DNA of 64,000 bases, taken from Heligmosomoides polygyrus polygyrus (lineage: Eukaryota > Nematoda > Chromadorea > Rhabditida > Heligmosomidae). Shown here piece after piece: positions 20,165 through 32,394 of this stretch. The position numbers and the translations under genes are program-made. The stretch's first letter is position 1, and each line of letters starts with the position of its first letter. Under the pieces are notes generated by a model. The model worked only from the letters and a program-made list of their open reading frames with translations. It had not been told where the DNA came from and did no database searches. Where the stretch lies: contig OX377201.1 in NCBI GenBank assembly GCA_947396885.1, positions 23,661,923 to 23,725,922 of the forward strand, in the 5' to 3' direction.

Positions 20165-23100
20165 TTAGATACTTAGACGGTTCGTCCTCACTGGTCGTGC
20201 GGGCCCCAACACAGTCGCCATTCGTTTCTTCCTCTCGTTATCGTCGTCCATGATGTTCGTATAGCTCGAACGACGACTACGACCGCCAGCCGATTCAGAA
20301 TTAGAATCTGGCAACAAACGCTGCCTTTCGATGTTTTCGACGAACACGTCTGACCATCTCGTTTGAAGTCTTCCTCGAGGACGCTTGCACCCTCATGGAT
20401 TCCACTCCGCTGTTCTTCTTGTCCAGCGGTCGTCCGCACTTCGCATGATATGACCGGCCCATCGATGCTTCATCTTCGATGCGTATTCCGCCGGGTCTCT
20501 TTGTCGTGACATAGTGCGTAAGTCGGAAGGCCAACTCGGTGTTGTGATAACCGGCTGAACTTGAGAAGACACCTTTCGAGCGTTCTGTGAGTTGTACGCA
20601 AGGACTTTGACGTGGATGCGGTGTCAGCCCAGGGCGGCGTAGCAGAGCGCAGGGAGAACTGTCGGATCGAACAGGTAGGCGCGTAGACCGGGATCCGAGA
20701 GTTGGTCGGTGTCCTCTTTAAGAGACTCATAGGCCGTCCACGCAGCCTTCCTCCTTCTTACTAGTTCTTCCTTCATATCGTTGTCCATGTTGATGGAACG
20801 GCCCAGGTACACGTATGATGTTGTTTCCGTCAAAGGAGAGCCATCAATGTTGATCTGGTCTCCTTCGCACCAGGCGTTCTTCATGAACTGTGTCTTCTTC
20901 CGGTTTATACAGTCCGATTTTCATCCCTGCTTCGTTGAGCTCTTTCAGCATCGTCTCCGTCTCAGCGGTAGTCGTTGAGAAGATGACGATGTCGTCGGCT
21001 AAATGAAGATTCGAAAGGAACTTTCTATCCACACAAATGCCCTTCTCGTCCCAGTCGAGCGACTTCATCACCCACTGCAAAGCGGCAGTGAACAACTTTT
21101 GCGAGATGGTGTCGCCTTGTCGAACGCGCTTTTCTATGGAGATGTTGATGGGGCGTTGAAACAGTCGTATTGTCGTTGAGCAGTGGCGGTGGCAGTCGGC
21201 CAGAGTTCTTCCGGCTCCACTTCCTAGTCGACAAGCACTGACAGAATTGCATTTGTTTCCACGCTGTCAAAGGCCTTCTCGTAGTCGACAAAGGTTAGGA
21301 CAAGAGGCAGGTGGTACTCCCTACATACTTCGATGACCCTCGCGACGGTATGGATGTGGTCCACGCAGCTGAATAATAGACGAAATCCAGTTTGTTGTAT
21401 CGGTTGCGCTTCATCCAATGTTCGCGATATGCGCTCAAGAATGATCTTCGTGAATAGCTTGTAGAGCACGCTCAACAAGCATATTGGTCGATAGTTCTTC
21501 AGATCTTCTCTGTTGCACTTCTTGTGAAGAATGACGGTGCGCGAGTTCCTCCACTGGTCTGGAATCCTTTCTCTCTGAAGATGGGAGTTCATGTGTGCTG
21601 CGAGAATTGAGTGCAAGTGATGTTGTCCCGCTCGAAGAAAGTCGGTCGTGATGTTGTCTATTCCAGGAGCCGTTCCTTTCTTCATGCTCTGTATCGCAGC
21701 TCGTATTTCCGAGGGAAGGGTCCTTGGAGCTGTTCTTCCGGCGGCGATAACTGGGTTTGGTACGGTAGCTTTGGAGCGGCACAAATTGGTATAGAACCGC
21801 TTTGTTATTGATTGCATTTTGAAGAGGGATATGGTGACGATGCCGTCTTCATTTCGTAGAGCCGTAAATACAGTGATCGGTGAGTTCCCGACGACACTTC
21901 TTCAGACTTGGTTTTTGCTGAGCGGCTTCCAGCATCCTTTTCTTTCTGTGTTCTTCCAAATTCTTCTGCAGTGCCTTTCTGCCAAAGGTGTTGGCCATCA
22001 GTCGTTGTGAGTTGCATTCGGATTGAGCCTCAATTCTCTTCTTTTCTCGAGTAGCTTCTTTGTTGTTGTCGATATTCGATCGATGCTAGTTCTTCGTGAA
22101 ATTGAAGCTAAATGAGCACAGGCATGAAGGCGTTTCAGCATTAATTCGTAGTCTTCGGTCAGGTCCTTTTTGATGCGCCAGTCACAGTGGGACAGCGATT
22201 CGTTCAGAATCGTCTCGTCGAAGACAAATTGTTTTCTCCCCTTTGAGCGGTAGCAGGCGCTCTTTTCCATTTTATGATCAAACCTGGTTTTGGCTCGGAG
22301 GAGGCGATGATCGGATCCGGTACAGAAGGAAGGTACAACGGGAGTGTCTAAGAGGCACCACCCTCTGTTGACATTCTATGATCGATCTCCGCATGTGTCA
22401 TGCCGTTGGGGGACTCCCATGTCCAGCGACGATGTGCTTTTTTTCCGGAATAACGAGTTTCCATGGAAGAGTCGAATCGTGGATATGAGCCCAGCAAGAC
22501 GGTTTCGTATTCGTTCCTGTCGCCAATCCCAAACTTTTCAATCCTGTATTCGTCCTCGCTTGCATTTCCTATCCTAGCGTTGAAGTCTTCTACGATGAAC
22601 TTGTAGAAAGACTTCTCGCTGCGTATCACTACCTCCAGCTGTTCGTAGAACGCGTTCATTTCGGCCTTATCAGCTGCTGATGTAAGAGAGTAGCAGTTGA
22701 CAATGGAGATGTTCTTCTGTGCGCTAGCTGGATTCGAGGCATTGCAAGGCGAGGAGACAGGTGAATCAACGTGTTGAGGACAGACGGGTGCACGACGAAT
22801 CCAACGCCACCGACGTTTCGTGATGGAGCTTTCTCCCCACGAATGACGAGGGTTCCATCCTTTAGCATTTGAACATCGGTAGATCTGCTCTTCGTTTCTT
22901 GACAGGCTATCACATGATATTTGATGTGACTCGCCGCTTCGAGAAGAGCTTGCAAATCGGCATCGGAAGAGACTGACCTGGTGTTGTAGGTGCATAGCGG
23001 AAAACAGTCTCCATGTCGTGTCCCAGATGCGTCGACAACCCCAGGCGCCTTGGCGATTGGATGGTTCGGCAGAATTGTTGCCATCCTGGGATAGTATCGC

Positions 23101-23215
23101 CAGTGCGTTCCCAGGCGGTCGAGTAGGGTCGGCCGCTTATCACGGAGAACGAGCGACCGCTAGACGCAGCAGAAAACGATGCAGAATTCTTCGCTCGATC
23201 CATCGGATAAAACGA
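20165..23215 (-). mobile_element. RTE type II retrotransposon, nearly full length, inactivated
   Basis: Read from 23203 downward, the endonuclease is [37 protein letters not shown] (with E in place of the usual GD), and a THAEIDH region before the linker. The reverse transcriptase follows at 21817-20844: [45 protein letters not shown], and HLADDIVIF as the catalytic box. The C-terminal part reaches about 20165. At least four frameshifts break the protein. A TATATAAAA motif lies just upstream at 23234. It resembles the RTE-1 type known from Caenorhabditis. The DD pair is preserved although the frame is not. Confidence 0.85.
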
Positions 23216-25015
23216 AGGATTCTGTATTGAGCGTTATATAAAAGTGCGATGTAAGTTGAATATTAATTTAGTAATAAACGAACGAAAAACGTTTGCACAA
23301 AAACTGCCAGGATTTTCCGGTCGATCTAATAAATATGCATTGGTGGATTGGTTGGACATATTAGCTCTGTTACAGCGACCGCGCTCTCATTCGACACGCA
23401 TAAGGAAGGAGATCTAACGTATGTTTGAGCTAGTAATGACATTAAGTATAAGCGATTCCCTAAACGTCTACACCGTTTGCCTGGAAACAGATGAAAGATT
23501 ATATGTGAAAAGCGCAGCCAGTACGATGCAAAACGGGAGCATTTCTTTCGTGCGAACTTGCTTCGCATGTGGCTATAAGAACACTTCTAGTCCAAGGGTG
23601 TGCGCTGACTTGCCGCCGTTAATTTTTTTACCGCATATTTTTAACGCGAAAATTCGCCGGTAAATTCCGGTAAATTCGGTGAATCCGTTAACTTTTTAAA
23701 AATTTAATATTCCCTAAAAACAACTAGTTTTAAACGGCTGTGATGTGAAAAATGCGTAAAGCTTTCCACCGAAACATAACGTTTAGAAAAACCATATCAT
23801 CATCATTTTACCATGCATACGTCATCCTAAAGCAAACGACGTCCTGAAAGCGACGAGCGTCCTACAACAAACAAAGCAAGCGGAAGCCTAACAACGCACA
23901 AGTACAACTGTTGTTGGTGATTAATTAAAACTCTATAAAAACATTTCTGGAACAGCCGACATTCAGTCGAATATTGCAATATTTCTTTTGTATTAACATT
24001 CTAACTGCTTTTTGAAATTGTCGCAATTACCATCGTTTCATTCGATGAAAGAATGATTTATACTCATACATCTGTTGGTCCCTCACTATAAACCGGTGAG
24101 GCTAGGCAGTGTACGAAATGCGAGTTGCTGACACGGACCAAAAACCCTTCCTCCTTTATATATAGGGCGATCTGTTGGTCCCTTACCACTGGTCCCCTAT
24201 TACTGGTACTGCTCCCCTCAATGATAGCTCCCCAGTGAACGACGTCTTCGACACGTCTCCTGAATCCCCTGGCTTGCGGAAGACCGCTGAGTATTTTCCG
24301 CTATCTTAGCGCCCCTTAATTTGTGCCCCGTAATTCCCTTCCTCACCTATTTTATGACTCAGCGTCGATCGATAGTGTTACTCGGACAGCGACTTATTAT
24401 ATAGCATGATATATTGCAAATTGAGCTTTGAGAGAGTTCCATAAGCTAGGGAATCACCTCCGCTTCTCGATTTATGGCAGTGCTACACAATATTTCAGCC
24501 TTCCTCCCACGATTCTCATCAGAATTGCGTCAAAAATATCCCACAGAACTTTTTGAATTCCCATTAATTTTTTGTTTTTGCTAGTATCATTGGCTATGAT
24601 GATGCAAGGCTAAATTCAAGCTCAGTTTCACCTCGAATCTGAGAGTGGTACAGAAAGACCTGAAAGAAATGAGGGAGCTTGTAAGGCCTTCCGCCGTAAG
24701 AATATTGTTGACAGTTATTTGACACAGTTGTTTGACAAAGGCAAATACACTCCCCTCCCTGTAATACGTTTGAAGGGACCGGAGAAAATCCGCGTTATAG
24801 AGGGAGTCGCGTCCTAACCGGAGTTGACCTTTTCTACACCCCTCCAAGCACAAAATCATATATAATGGATAAATTTGGCTATAATGATGGCCACGAAAGG
24901 AGTGTGAAGGCACAGAGCAACTTTAAAATATTAGTGAAGCCCTGTCCTTAGAGATGCTCTCTGTTATATGCCTAAGTATGCCGAGTGTGTGTGAGGAATA
25001 ACCGAGCACCAGGGG
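23216..25015. other. No gene recognised
   Basis: Long AT-rich stretch. Open frames at 23326-23663 and 24587-24913 (minus) have no recognisable domains. Weak simple repetition of GGTAAATTC-like words occurs near 23655-23690. Confidence 0.3.
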
Positions 25016-26400
25016 TACAATACCAGCCCTATCTTTTGTCCATTCGGCGCAAGAGCGCGTTTTTTGCGCCGTTCCAGGAGAGAAAGCGCCGCTTTGCAAT
25101 AACCTGCTTCATAGTGATCCGTCTCTGAAAGCATCCCCATATTTGGAATGAGCATTAAATTTCCTATCCGATGGTGTAGGAACTGTCAACCAATTTTGAA
25201 GAAAAAATCTGGGTTTTGAGGGTTACGGTACTGGCCCAAGGTCTACGGTAGTTTACGACGCCTCCCCCCTCCCTCATGATAATTACCCTCCTGAGGACCT
25301 TTTCCCTTTTGATAAATGGTGACAGCGTGCAGTACCGCTAAGACCGAAGAAGCACCCAGCACACGTCTCTCCAACGACAGTGCAGATCTCACCAATTTAG
25401 AGAGGTTCTTCGAAATGCTAAACAGTACCTGACGCCTGCCAAATGACCACGATAGGTGCTTATGGAAAGAACTCAGTTCCCTCTTAAAGACCAACCGTAT
25501 TGTGAGGGGACAGTTCGAATTCTGGGGTAAGGCCACATCTCATACTGAATACCTTGTCAAGGATTTTGGTTTGCGCCGCGCATCTTACCTACCTTTCCTG
25601 GCACTTAAAAGAATATTTTAAAACAAAAACTAAAGAAAAGGAAAACTCGACTTTTTTGCACTGCACTAGATAATAGCGATTTTAGTACATTTATATAAGC
25701 ATTTTTACGGTGAGCAATGTTTTGATGAACCGAAAATACTGTTTAGTTAGTTCAAATACACTATTTCGTCAAGTTTAGGAACACGTTTTCCGGTCATCCA
25801 TGTATCTTATTGGCATAGAGTTGATAAAGGTCAATGCAAAGTTCTGCTGTACCGCTATTAGAAAGCGTATCCAATAGCAGGCAAAAGGAGTGTAATTTGC
25901 TGCCTCAAATCCACTCTATGTCGCAGTTTCGTCGAAGATGTTGGATTTTTCACATTTTTGAAGGACCAAAACTAATTTGTGCGGAAGGCTGACAATTCAG
26001 ACTTTTTTCGTTGTACAGTAGACATGTTCGAGTTCAACAATGTGGCAAAACAAGAAAATAGGACGTTTCAGAGGAGGCTCATGTCTCTTCCCAAGTGCCC
26101 ACTTTTCGAAAAGATTTTAAATTTTTTATTCACCCCTGCTTCTCCTTTCCCTCGCTCTACTTTGAAAAACAAATTTGTTAGTTGTCTTCCTTGGATAAGC
26201 AGATTTCTTCCGATGTATTATTGTGCTGATCCGAAATGATTAATTTTCCTACCCTTGGTTGAGTTCTGGGGCGAGCTCAGCCGAGTCCCAGACTAATAAT
26301 CAATCGTAGCCAAGCGCTCGTCCTAGGTCACTGGCCTTCCTTCCTCGCACCTTTGTTAAAGGCCTTGAGGAAATGTGCTACCCCGACCTAGGAATAAATC
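25016..26400 (+). repeat. Unclassified ~1.4-kb repeat, copy 1
   Basis: This copy is inverted relative to 32395-33775, and the landmarks occur in the same order and spacing. The first 239 bases (25016-25254) match the partner at about 98% (4 differences counted by eye). The next ~90 bases (ATAATTACC, GAGGACCTTTT, GGTGACAGC) are only moderately similar. The middle is poorly alignable. The last ~300 bases are clearly homologous (CACTTTTCG, AAAAACAAAT, GAGTTCTGGGGCGAGCTCAG, CTTCCTCGCACCTTTG). It ends near AATAAATCATTGG. No TIRs or transposase are recognised. Confidence 0.65.
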
Positions 26401-26582
26401 ATTGGTAAGAGAGAAACCGACTAGGATAGTTACTTTGTTTCCGATCTCAACTTTGGCAGCTCTTCTGGTTTTTCTAAATTGTGTTTAGAATTTCAATCGT
26501 GATTGAAGATTTGTTTTTAAATTTGCTGGTAACCATTTAGTGCGATTCCTATTTTAACTAACTAATTCTGAGACCAAGGATT

Positions 26583-26864
26583 GTGTGTTATAAGCAGAGC
26601 CTACTCTCACCCAATATCGGACACGAGGCCAAATTGCCTGCTTTCCAGAGTATTAGCAAGGATAAGATGTCAATATTCACTGTTATCGAGGGCTCTTCTG
26701 TTTACTCATACCACGCGTTCAGATTTAAAACTATTTCTAGTGTTGAGTTCCATAAAATAAACGTGGATAAATTAAGTAATGGTGACCCTTCTTACAACAT
26801 TAGCGTTTTTACACTTTTCGAGCTTATGCAATCGGAAAAAATCTTACAACCATTTTATAACTGA
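26583..26864 (+). CDS. Hypothetical 93-residue open frame
   Basis: The frame begins at a TTG in the ORF reading (MCYKQSLLSPNIGHEAKLPA and on). Its first internal ATG is at the KDKMSIFTVIEG segment, and it ends with LMQSEKILQPFYN. No domain is recognised and no convincing splice site or poly(A) signal adjoins it. It could be an exon of an unrecognised gene or a chance frame. Confidence 0.15.
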   Translation: MCYKQSLLSPNIGHEAKLPAFQSISKDKMSIFTVIEGSSVYSYHAFRFKTISSVEFHKINVDKLSNGDPSYNISVFTLFELMQSEKILQPFYN

Positions 26865-27030
26865 GCATATAATATCGAGTCCTTGATGAGCTGAACAGGA
26901 CATTGGTGAACCTAGCCACCGAAATCGTTTCGAAAGTTTCCACTTTTTCAATTGATTTGGGCTCACAGCGCTATTTCTATTAGGCGGACTAGAACACATG
27001 CCAAATTTTTAGTGGATCCAAAACATTATC

Positions 27031-27048
27031 TTGTTATGCCACGGATAC
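27031..27048. repeat. Target-site duplication, left copy (RTE type I, copy A)
   Basis: TTGTTATGCCACGGATAC is found here and, identically, at 30180-30197. The pair brackets the RTE at 27049-30179 exactly. Confidence 0.93.
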
Positions 27049-30000
27049 ATCATAATCATCATCATAATTTTCAATAGCGTTTGTCCCGCTTGGTGGCAGT
27101 GTCCGCTCTTCTGGTCTGGTGACGCCTGTTTTCCCGATCAAACGCTTGGTTGGGATGGACACCAGCTAACTTCAAGTCCATATGCAACGTATCTAGCCAA
27201 CGTTGTTTCGGGCGTCCTCTGGGCCGTTTTCCAGGGACTTCAAGATTCAGGCCAATCTTACACACGGTGTCGTCGTTAGCGCGAAGGACGTGACCATACC
27301 ATCGTAGACGTGCTTCGCGCAACTTGTCAGCTATCGAGGCGACACCGAACCTTTGTCGCATGGTTTCATTGCGAACGCGGTCCAATCGCGTTACTCCAGC
27401 CGTCCATCTTAGCATTTTCGTCTCCATTACACTGAGGCGGCTTTCGATTTCCTTCGTCACAGGCCAGCACTCAGCACCGTACGTCGCTACTGGGCGGACT
27501 ACTGTTCTATAAACCTTCGATTTGAGGCGCTCAGGTATTGTCCTGTCGCAAAGCACCCCACCCAGCGAGCGCCATTTGGACCAGGCTGCACTCACGCGCG
27601 CGTTCACCTCCAACTTTAGGCTGCCATCGGACGTGACTGTTGATCCGAGATACTTGAAAGATGTAACTCGTGAGCGCTCAGTACCATTGATCTTAATGGA
27701 TCCATGCTCATTCACATCCGTCGTCAAGCATTCCGTCTTTTTGACGTTTAGCTTGAGTCCGAACAGTGCTAAGCGATCGCACCACGCCTGTGCCTGTCGC
27801 TCGAGCTCCGCTTTGTCTTCGCATGCAAGCATGACATCATCGGCATACAGCAGCGTCCAAGGAGCTGCACTTTGTAATTGCATCCATGACGATCACGAAG
27901 AGCAGTAGAGAGAGTGCAGATCCCTGGTGCACTCCGACAGAGATTGGAAACTCCGTCGAGGTGCCCGCTTGTGCTCGCACTCGGCTTATTGGGCACGAGT
28001 AGAGGATGCGCACCCACTCAATAAGCTCTTCAGGGATACCATGTCGTCGCAACGCGTACCATACAACTTCTCGCGGAACGCGGTCGAAGGCCTTCTCCAA
28101 GTCCAGGAAGGCAAAATGCACCGGTTTCTGTTTCTCGCGGTGCTTCTCTAGCAGAAGACGAACGGCGTGTATGGCATCAACCGTCCCACAGCCAGCAACG
28201 AAACCACACTGATTATTGGAAAGCTGAACGACATCCCGAATACGTCCATCGACAATTCGCTCAAAGGTTTTCATGGTGTGCGAAAGAAGGCGAATTGGAC
28301 AGTAGCTAGCACACTCGGCAGGACTGCCCTTCTTCTTCCAAATCGGAATAGTCTTGCTTTGCTGCCAACCCTCAGGCACTTTCTTCTCAGCAACAACCTG
28401 GTTGAAAAACTCAGTCAGCCAGTCAGCAGGGCACCAGCCCTTCGACTTCCACAGGTCAGCTGGCAGGTCATCGGGACCACTGGCTTTGCCTGACTTCATC
28501 TTCTTCAGGGCTGCTTCAGTTTCACTCACTGTGATCTTCTGAACGGGACCGTGTACAGGTGATGCAAAAGGAACAGCAGGATGTTCAAATTCTACATTCG
28601 AGATTTCCTCGAAGTATTCGCGCCATATCTTCACAGCCCTCTTACGATCCATCAGAAGATGACGTTCTCGTCGTTAATGCCAAAGAACTTCTCGATGTCT
28701 TCTGCTTGGCGACAGCGAGCTTTGGCGAGGCGGTAAAGATATCGCTCGCCATCGCGCGTCTTCAGTTTTTCACTCACATCAGCGTAGTGTACGGCTTCAG
28801 CAGCGGCCACTGCCTTCTTTGCCGCTTTTTTAGCTTCTCGATAATTCCGCCAACTATCGCTGTTTTATCACCGATAAATACGTGATATAGCCGTTTCTTT
28901 TCCCTGACCTTCTCTCTGACATCGTCAGTCCACAGCCAAGCCTGCTTGTCGACCCAACGCCGTCCAGGCTTCGTTGTGCCGAGTTCGAAACGCGCAGCCG
29001 AGTTATCGCATCGGTAGCACCCTTCCAGGTTTCGTCGATAGTTGTTACCGTCGGCAACCGAATGCGAGAAATAACAGCTGCGTCCTTCTCTTTCAGTCGC
29101 CACCATTTGATTCTAGCCGTCCCGCATCGCTCAACACGTTTACACCTCGGAGGTGTTATCTTCAGCGAGCAGATCAGTGGACGGTGTTGCGTGCAACCGT
29201 CTCATACGGCACGGTCTTCGCGTCTGTGAAAAGACCTTGGTCGCGACGCCTAACAAGAACATAGTCAATCTGCGTTTTGGCGTTCCCGCTATAAAACGAG
29301 ATGAGGTGGGAGTCACGGTTTCGAAATTTGGTGTTCACGATGGTGAGGTCGTGTGAGTCTGCATACTCAAGTATACGCTCACCATCGGCGTTGCGTGACC
29401 CATAGCCAAAACCACCATGACAGCTGTAACCATCTTTCGTTGCTCCGACGTGACCATTAAGGCTACCTGCCACAACAATCATGTCTTGTGACGGCACTTC
29501 CGCTGTCTTCCCATCAAGCAGGAACCAGAACTCGTCCTTGGTTTGCTCGGAGCAACCTGTCTGCGGAGCATACGCGGAAAAGAAATGACATCGTCGTTCT
29601 TCTACGGCGACAACAATCTTCATCAAGCGGTCATCGAAACGTTCTACGCCTGCAATCGCGTCACGGAAACGCTCGGAGACGATCATACCGACACCACTGG
29701 TGGTCCTGGGACTTCCACATAGAACGGCCTTGAAGCCACGTCCTATGTTCCTTGACTTGCTGCAGGACCATCTCGTCTCCTGCACCGCACAGAAATCTAT
29801 TTTTCTTCGCTCCAGTGCTTCTATCAACTCGCACGAGCGGCCCGTCAACGTACCCACAATCAACGTTGCTACGCGGGTCTTGCCTACGTTACGGGACTTT
29901 CGGACTAGCTCAGTTGCCCCCGATGCCGTCCTCGCATCAGGGACCCTCCCATACTTCTCACACTCGCCGGGCTTTGCGAGTGCGCGTCGGTTCCCGCGGA

Positions 30001-30179
30001 CGCCGTAGCATTATCTCGAGAACTCTGAAGCGTTATCGACCATATGATGGGACACAGGATCTTCGTAGGCCGGCCTGTCACAAGGGCCTGTCGCCTGCAT
30101 TCGAATGTCCGTGATTGGCTCGGCTCGCAAAAGCAAGCAGTTTCCAGTGGCACCGCGTGGAGGAACGGACATCACCACC
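27049..30179 (-). mobile_element. RTE type I retrotransposon, full length, few lesions
   Basis: This 3131-bp element is bounded by an identical 18-bp target duplication. The 5' end (30179 downward) folds as an HDV-like ribozyme. The endonuclease (29863-29174) has FCAVQETRWS, a metal-binding VVAGSLNGHVG in which the usual GD is GS, and QIDYVLVRR. The linker runs 29106-28660. RT begins at 28652: SGKASGPDDLPADLW, LLSHTMKTFERIVDGRIRD, FLDLEKAFDRVPRE, GVHQGSALSLLLF. After a frameshift near 27880 comes the catalytic [10 protein letters not shown] and then the C-terminal RPRGRPKQRWLDTL. The 3' end is a short ATG/ATT-rich repeat, as in RTE elements. About three frameshifts and the endonuclease change make this copy unlikely to be active, but it looks recent. 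Confidence 0.93.
30105..30179 (-). ncRNA. HDV-like self-cleaving ribozyme at RTE 5' end (copy A)
   Basis: Starting at the first base of the element, the RNA can form P1 (30173-30179 with 30146-30152, 7 pairs, beginning with a G-U wobble at the cleavage position), P2 (ATGTCC 30167-30172 with GGACAT 30105-30110), a short P3 with the loop TTCCTCC (30159-30165), GG immediately after the P1 strand to pair with the loop CC as P1.1, and a P4 hairpin (30133-30138 with 30123-30128, loop TTTT). This is the nested double pseudoknot of HDV ribozymes, known from the 5' ends of R2 and some RTE elements. Cleavage would define the 5' end of the RNA. It was drawn by eye and not tested. Confidence 0.75.
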
Positions 30180-30197
30180 TTGTTATGCCACGGATAC
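30180..30197. repeat. Target-site duplication, right copy (RTE type I, copy A)
   Basis: Identical to 27031-27048. Its inner edge sets the first transcribed base of the element at 30179, matching the predicted ribozyme cleavage site. Confidence 0.93.
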
Positions 30198-30587
30198 GAT
30201 CTTTCCAATTGTAGTCTTGCATTTTTTAAAGGCCAACTTATCCGAAAGAGTTCACTCTCGCGACGTTCAGATGAGCAGCCTTTCTCGACTGTGATGACAA
30301 AAATGAAGCTTGTTGTCTGAAACATTATTCCAATTTATTTCTATAAATCGACCTGTTTCTTCGGCCGCAAAGGATTTTTTCCAATTTTCAAAAGATGTTT
30401 TGCGAGAGAAATTGAAGAGCAGCTGTTTCTTTTGACAGACCCTTTATATGTAGTAAAAGTAAAGTGGTAGCGTATTCATATTAGACATAGATTGATCGTT
30501 TGTGATTACATCGTGCTGCAACGCCTAACGTCTGGCTGTGTAGGTGGGATCGCTGGCGTTGCCAGACCTACGATTGATGCTAAAACA

Positions 30588-31760
30588 CAGGATGTCTCAA
30601 AAAAATGCATTCACTGTTTGGAAGGTGATAACTTTGCTTACAGTAAAGGTTATGAAGAAGTTAAGAGCTCATACGAAAGCTTAAGTAGATAGAAATTTTC
30701 TTACATATGAGTGGTATCGATTGAGCTTGAACATTTGTTAAAATTTCTTCACAAACTGGACGTGTCGATCGATTTGCGTTTTTTTAATTTGGTACTTTAA
30801 AAACACTACAGCTTGCGAAAAATGCAGCACATTCTAAAAAATGCAGCTACTGTTTGAAAGGTTCTAACATCGCTGGTAATGAAGCTTTTGAGGATTCTAG
30901 GACTCATATGAAAGAGCAGGGTAACGGGATGAAATTTCTATGGACTGCAAGTGGTCAAGATTGAGCCCGTCTGATACCTTGCATTTCTGACTCTATTGAT
31001 TGTGCATGGGCTGAGTGCTTGTTACAATCATCTTACTACTTGGTCAAATTAACTCGTGTTGTGCTCCTTTTAACGTTTTCCGTCGCATAGTAGCTGCAAT
31101 TATGCCGATTAACCTTTCCATTCAACTTGAGTGTTGCATCACCAGTTCACAGAATCCGTCTTGGAGAAATGGAGCTCATATTTAGATTGAGAATCAATAA
31201 ATTCTTACGTCATGTGTTTTTTACGTGATTTTCAAGTTCTAGAAGTTACAAGAAACATACCACAGGTTGATCTGGCTGAGCGCTAACAAAATTGTAACAA
31301 ACATTCCGCCCATGCGCAATCAATCGAGTCTGAAGTGCAAGATTTCAGTCGGGGTCATAGCGCAATCTCGACTATTTGTACGTGTCAGACATTTAGTTAG
31401 TCTGTGCTTTAATATGGGTTTCAAACATCTTCAAAAGCCTCACTAGCAGCAATGTAAGAACTGTTCAAATAATACCTGCATTTTTCATAATTCCCTGCAT
31501 TTTTCGCAAGCGCAGTGCGTTTTCAAACTTTTAAACCTTGCCACATTGTGAAGAAATTATAACAAGCACTCAATTGAACACAACCAATCAAGTTAAAAAG
31601 CCAAAATTCAGACGAGTGCATGGTGCATTCCATACCGCTCACATGTCAGAGAATTTCCATTTTTTAAATATTCATATGACTTTCTTACTTCTTCAATATC
31701 TTTACTGTGAGCAAAGTTATTATCTTTCAAACAGTATATACATTTTTTTGAGACATCCTG
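30588..31760. mobile_element. 1.17-kb foldback element
   Basis: The sequence starts CAGGATGTCTCAAAAAAATG and ends with the inverse complement CATTTTTTTGAGACATCCTG. Beyond the tips the arms stay homologous for roughly 450 bases each, with indels: CACTGTTTGGAAGGTGATAA with TATACTGTTTGAAAGATAAT, then GCTTGCGAAAAATGCAG in both, AAGCTTTTGAGGA with AGGCTTTTGAAGA, and GATTGTGCATGGGC with GATTGCGCATGGGC. A loop of about 200 bases separates them (~31060-31250). Short open frames in the arms are by-products of the repeat. No transposase is present. Confidence 0.75.
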
Positions 31761-31944
31761 TATATCAAAAACTAGAGACACGTTCTTTTTTAATTTTGGA
31801 TGTTTCAGTAATATGAGGTGCATTTTAAAAAGAGAAAATCAATGTATATTTTTAGATTGAAAACTGTCGAGCTAGGTTTGAAAAAGAAAAAAACTTCCAA
31901 AAGTTTAATTCTTAAAACTTTTTCAACAAAGGACATGAAGCATT

Positions 31945-32175
31945 TTACTCCTCGTCTTCCAAAATTACATCGCTTACTTTTAGAGCGCTAAGAAATTTCG
32001 GAATAATGGTTTTCCTATCGTGCTGTTCTATCCCTGCTACCCCTACAAGGTTAAAGCAATTTTCCTTATCTGGAGAAAGCGCTATCATTAAATAACTAGA
32101 GGAAAGGAAACAAACCATCACATATAAAAAAATTATTTTGAAGAATAACCTAGGCAAAAAGGAGTTTGAGACCAA
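31945..32175 (-). CDS. Hypothetical 3'-terminal exon
   Basis: A minus-strand frame of about 60-76 codons ends with the acidic tail KVSDVILEDEE and a stop at 31945. A possible acceptor TTTCCTCTAG precedes SYLMIALSPDKENCF, so coding could begin near 32100. No family is recognised and no upstream partner was found. It may be a decayed fragment. Confidence 0.2.
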   Translation of the reverse strand: MVSNSFLPRLFFKIIFLYVMVCFLSSSYLMIALSPDKENCFNLVGVAGIEQHDRKTIIPKFLSALKVSDVILEDEE

Positions 32176-32394
32176 TGCTGCAAATTTCTGTGGAGTTGTA
32201 AAAGGTAATTTACGTCAGTGCAGCACAAAAACCGGGGTTTTCTAGGGAAGGAGGAGCACTGGATCTTACGACTACACTTTATGGAACAATCTAGAGATGT
32301 TGAAAGATATGCAAAAAAACGGTCTCAACTTAGGTACTGTGAGCGTGTCCACTCTGGTCTTGGCGATGTTTTATTTCTACGAAGGAACGCCATA

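Noticed and set aside
24000..24300. Possible small non-coding RNA or promoter in the repeated GTTGGTCCCT words
   Set aside because: Only two short, imperfect word repeats and no structure or partner elsewhere in the window.
31608..31823. Related ORFs (QDVSKKC...) at 30492-30692 and 31608-31823 as a small gene family
   Set aside because: They are the two arms of one foldback element read in opposite directions, so the shared peptide is a consequence of the inverted repeat.
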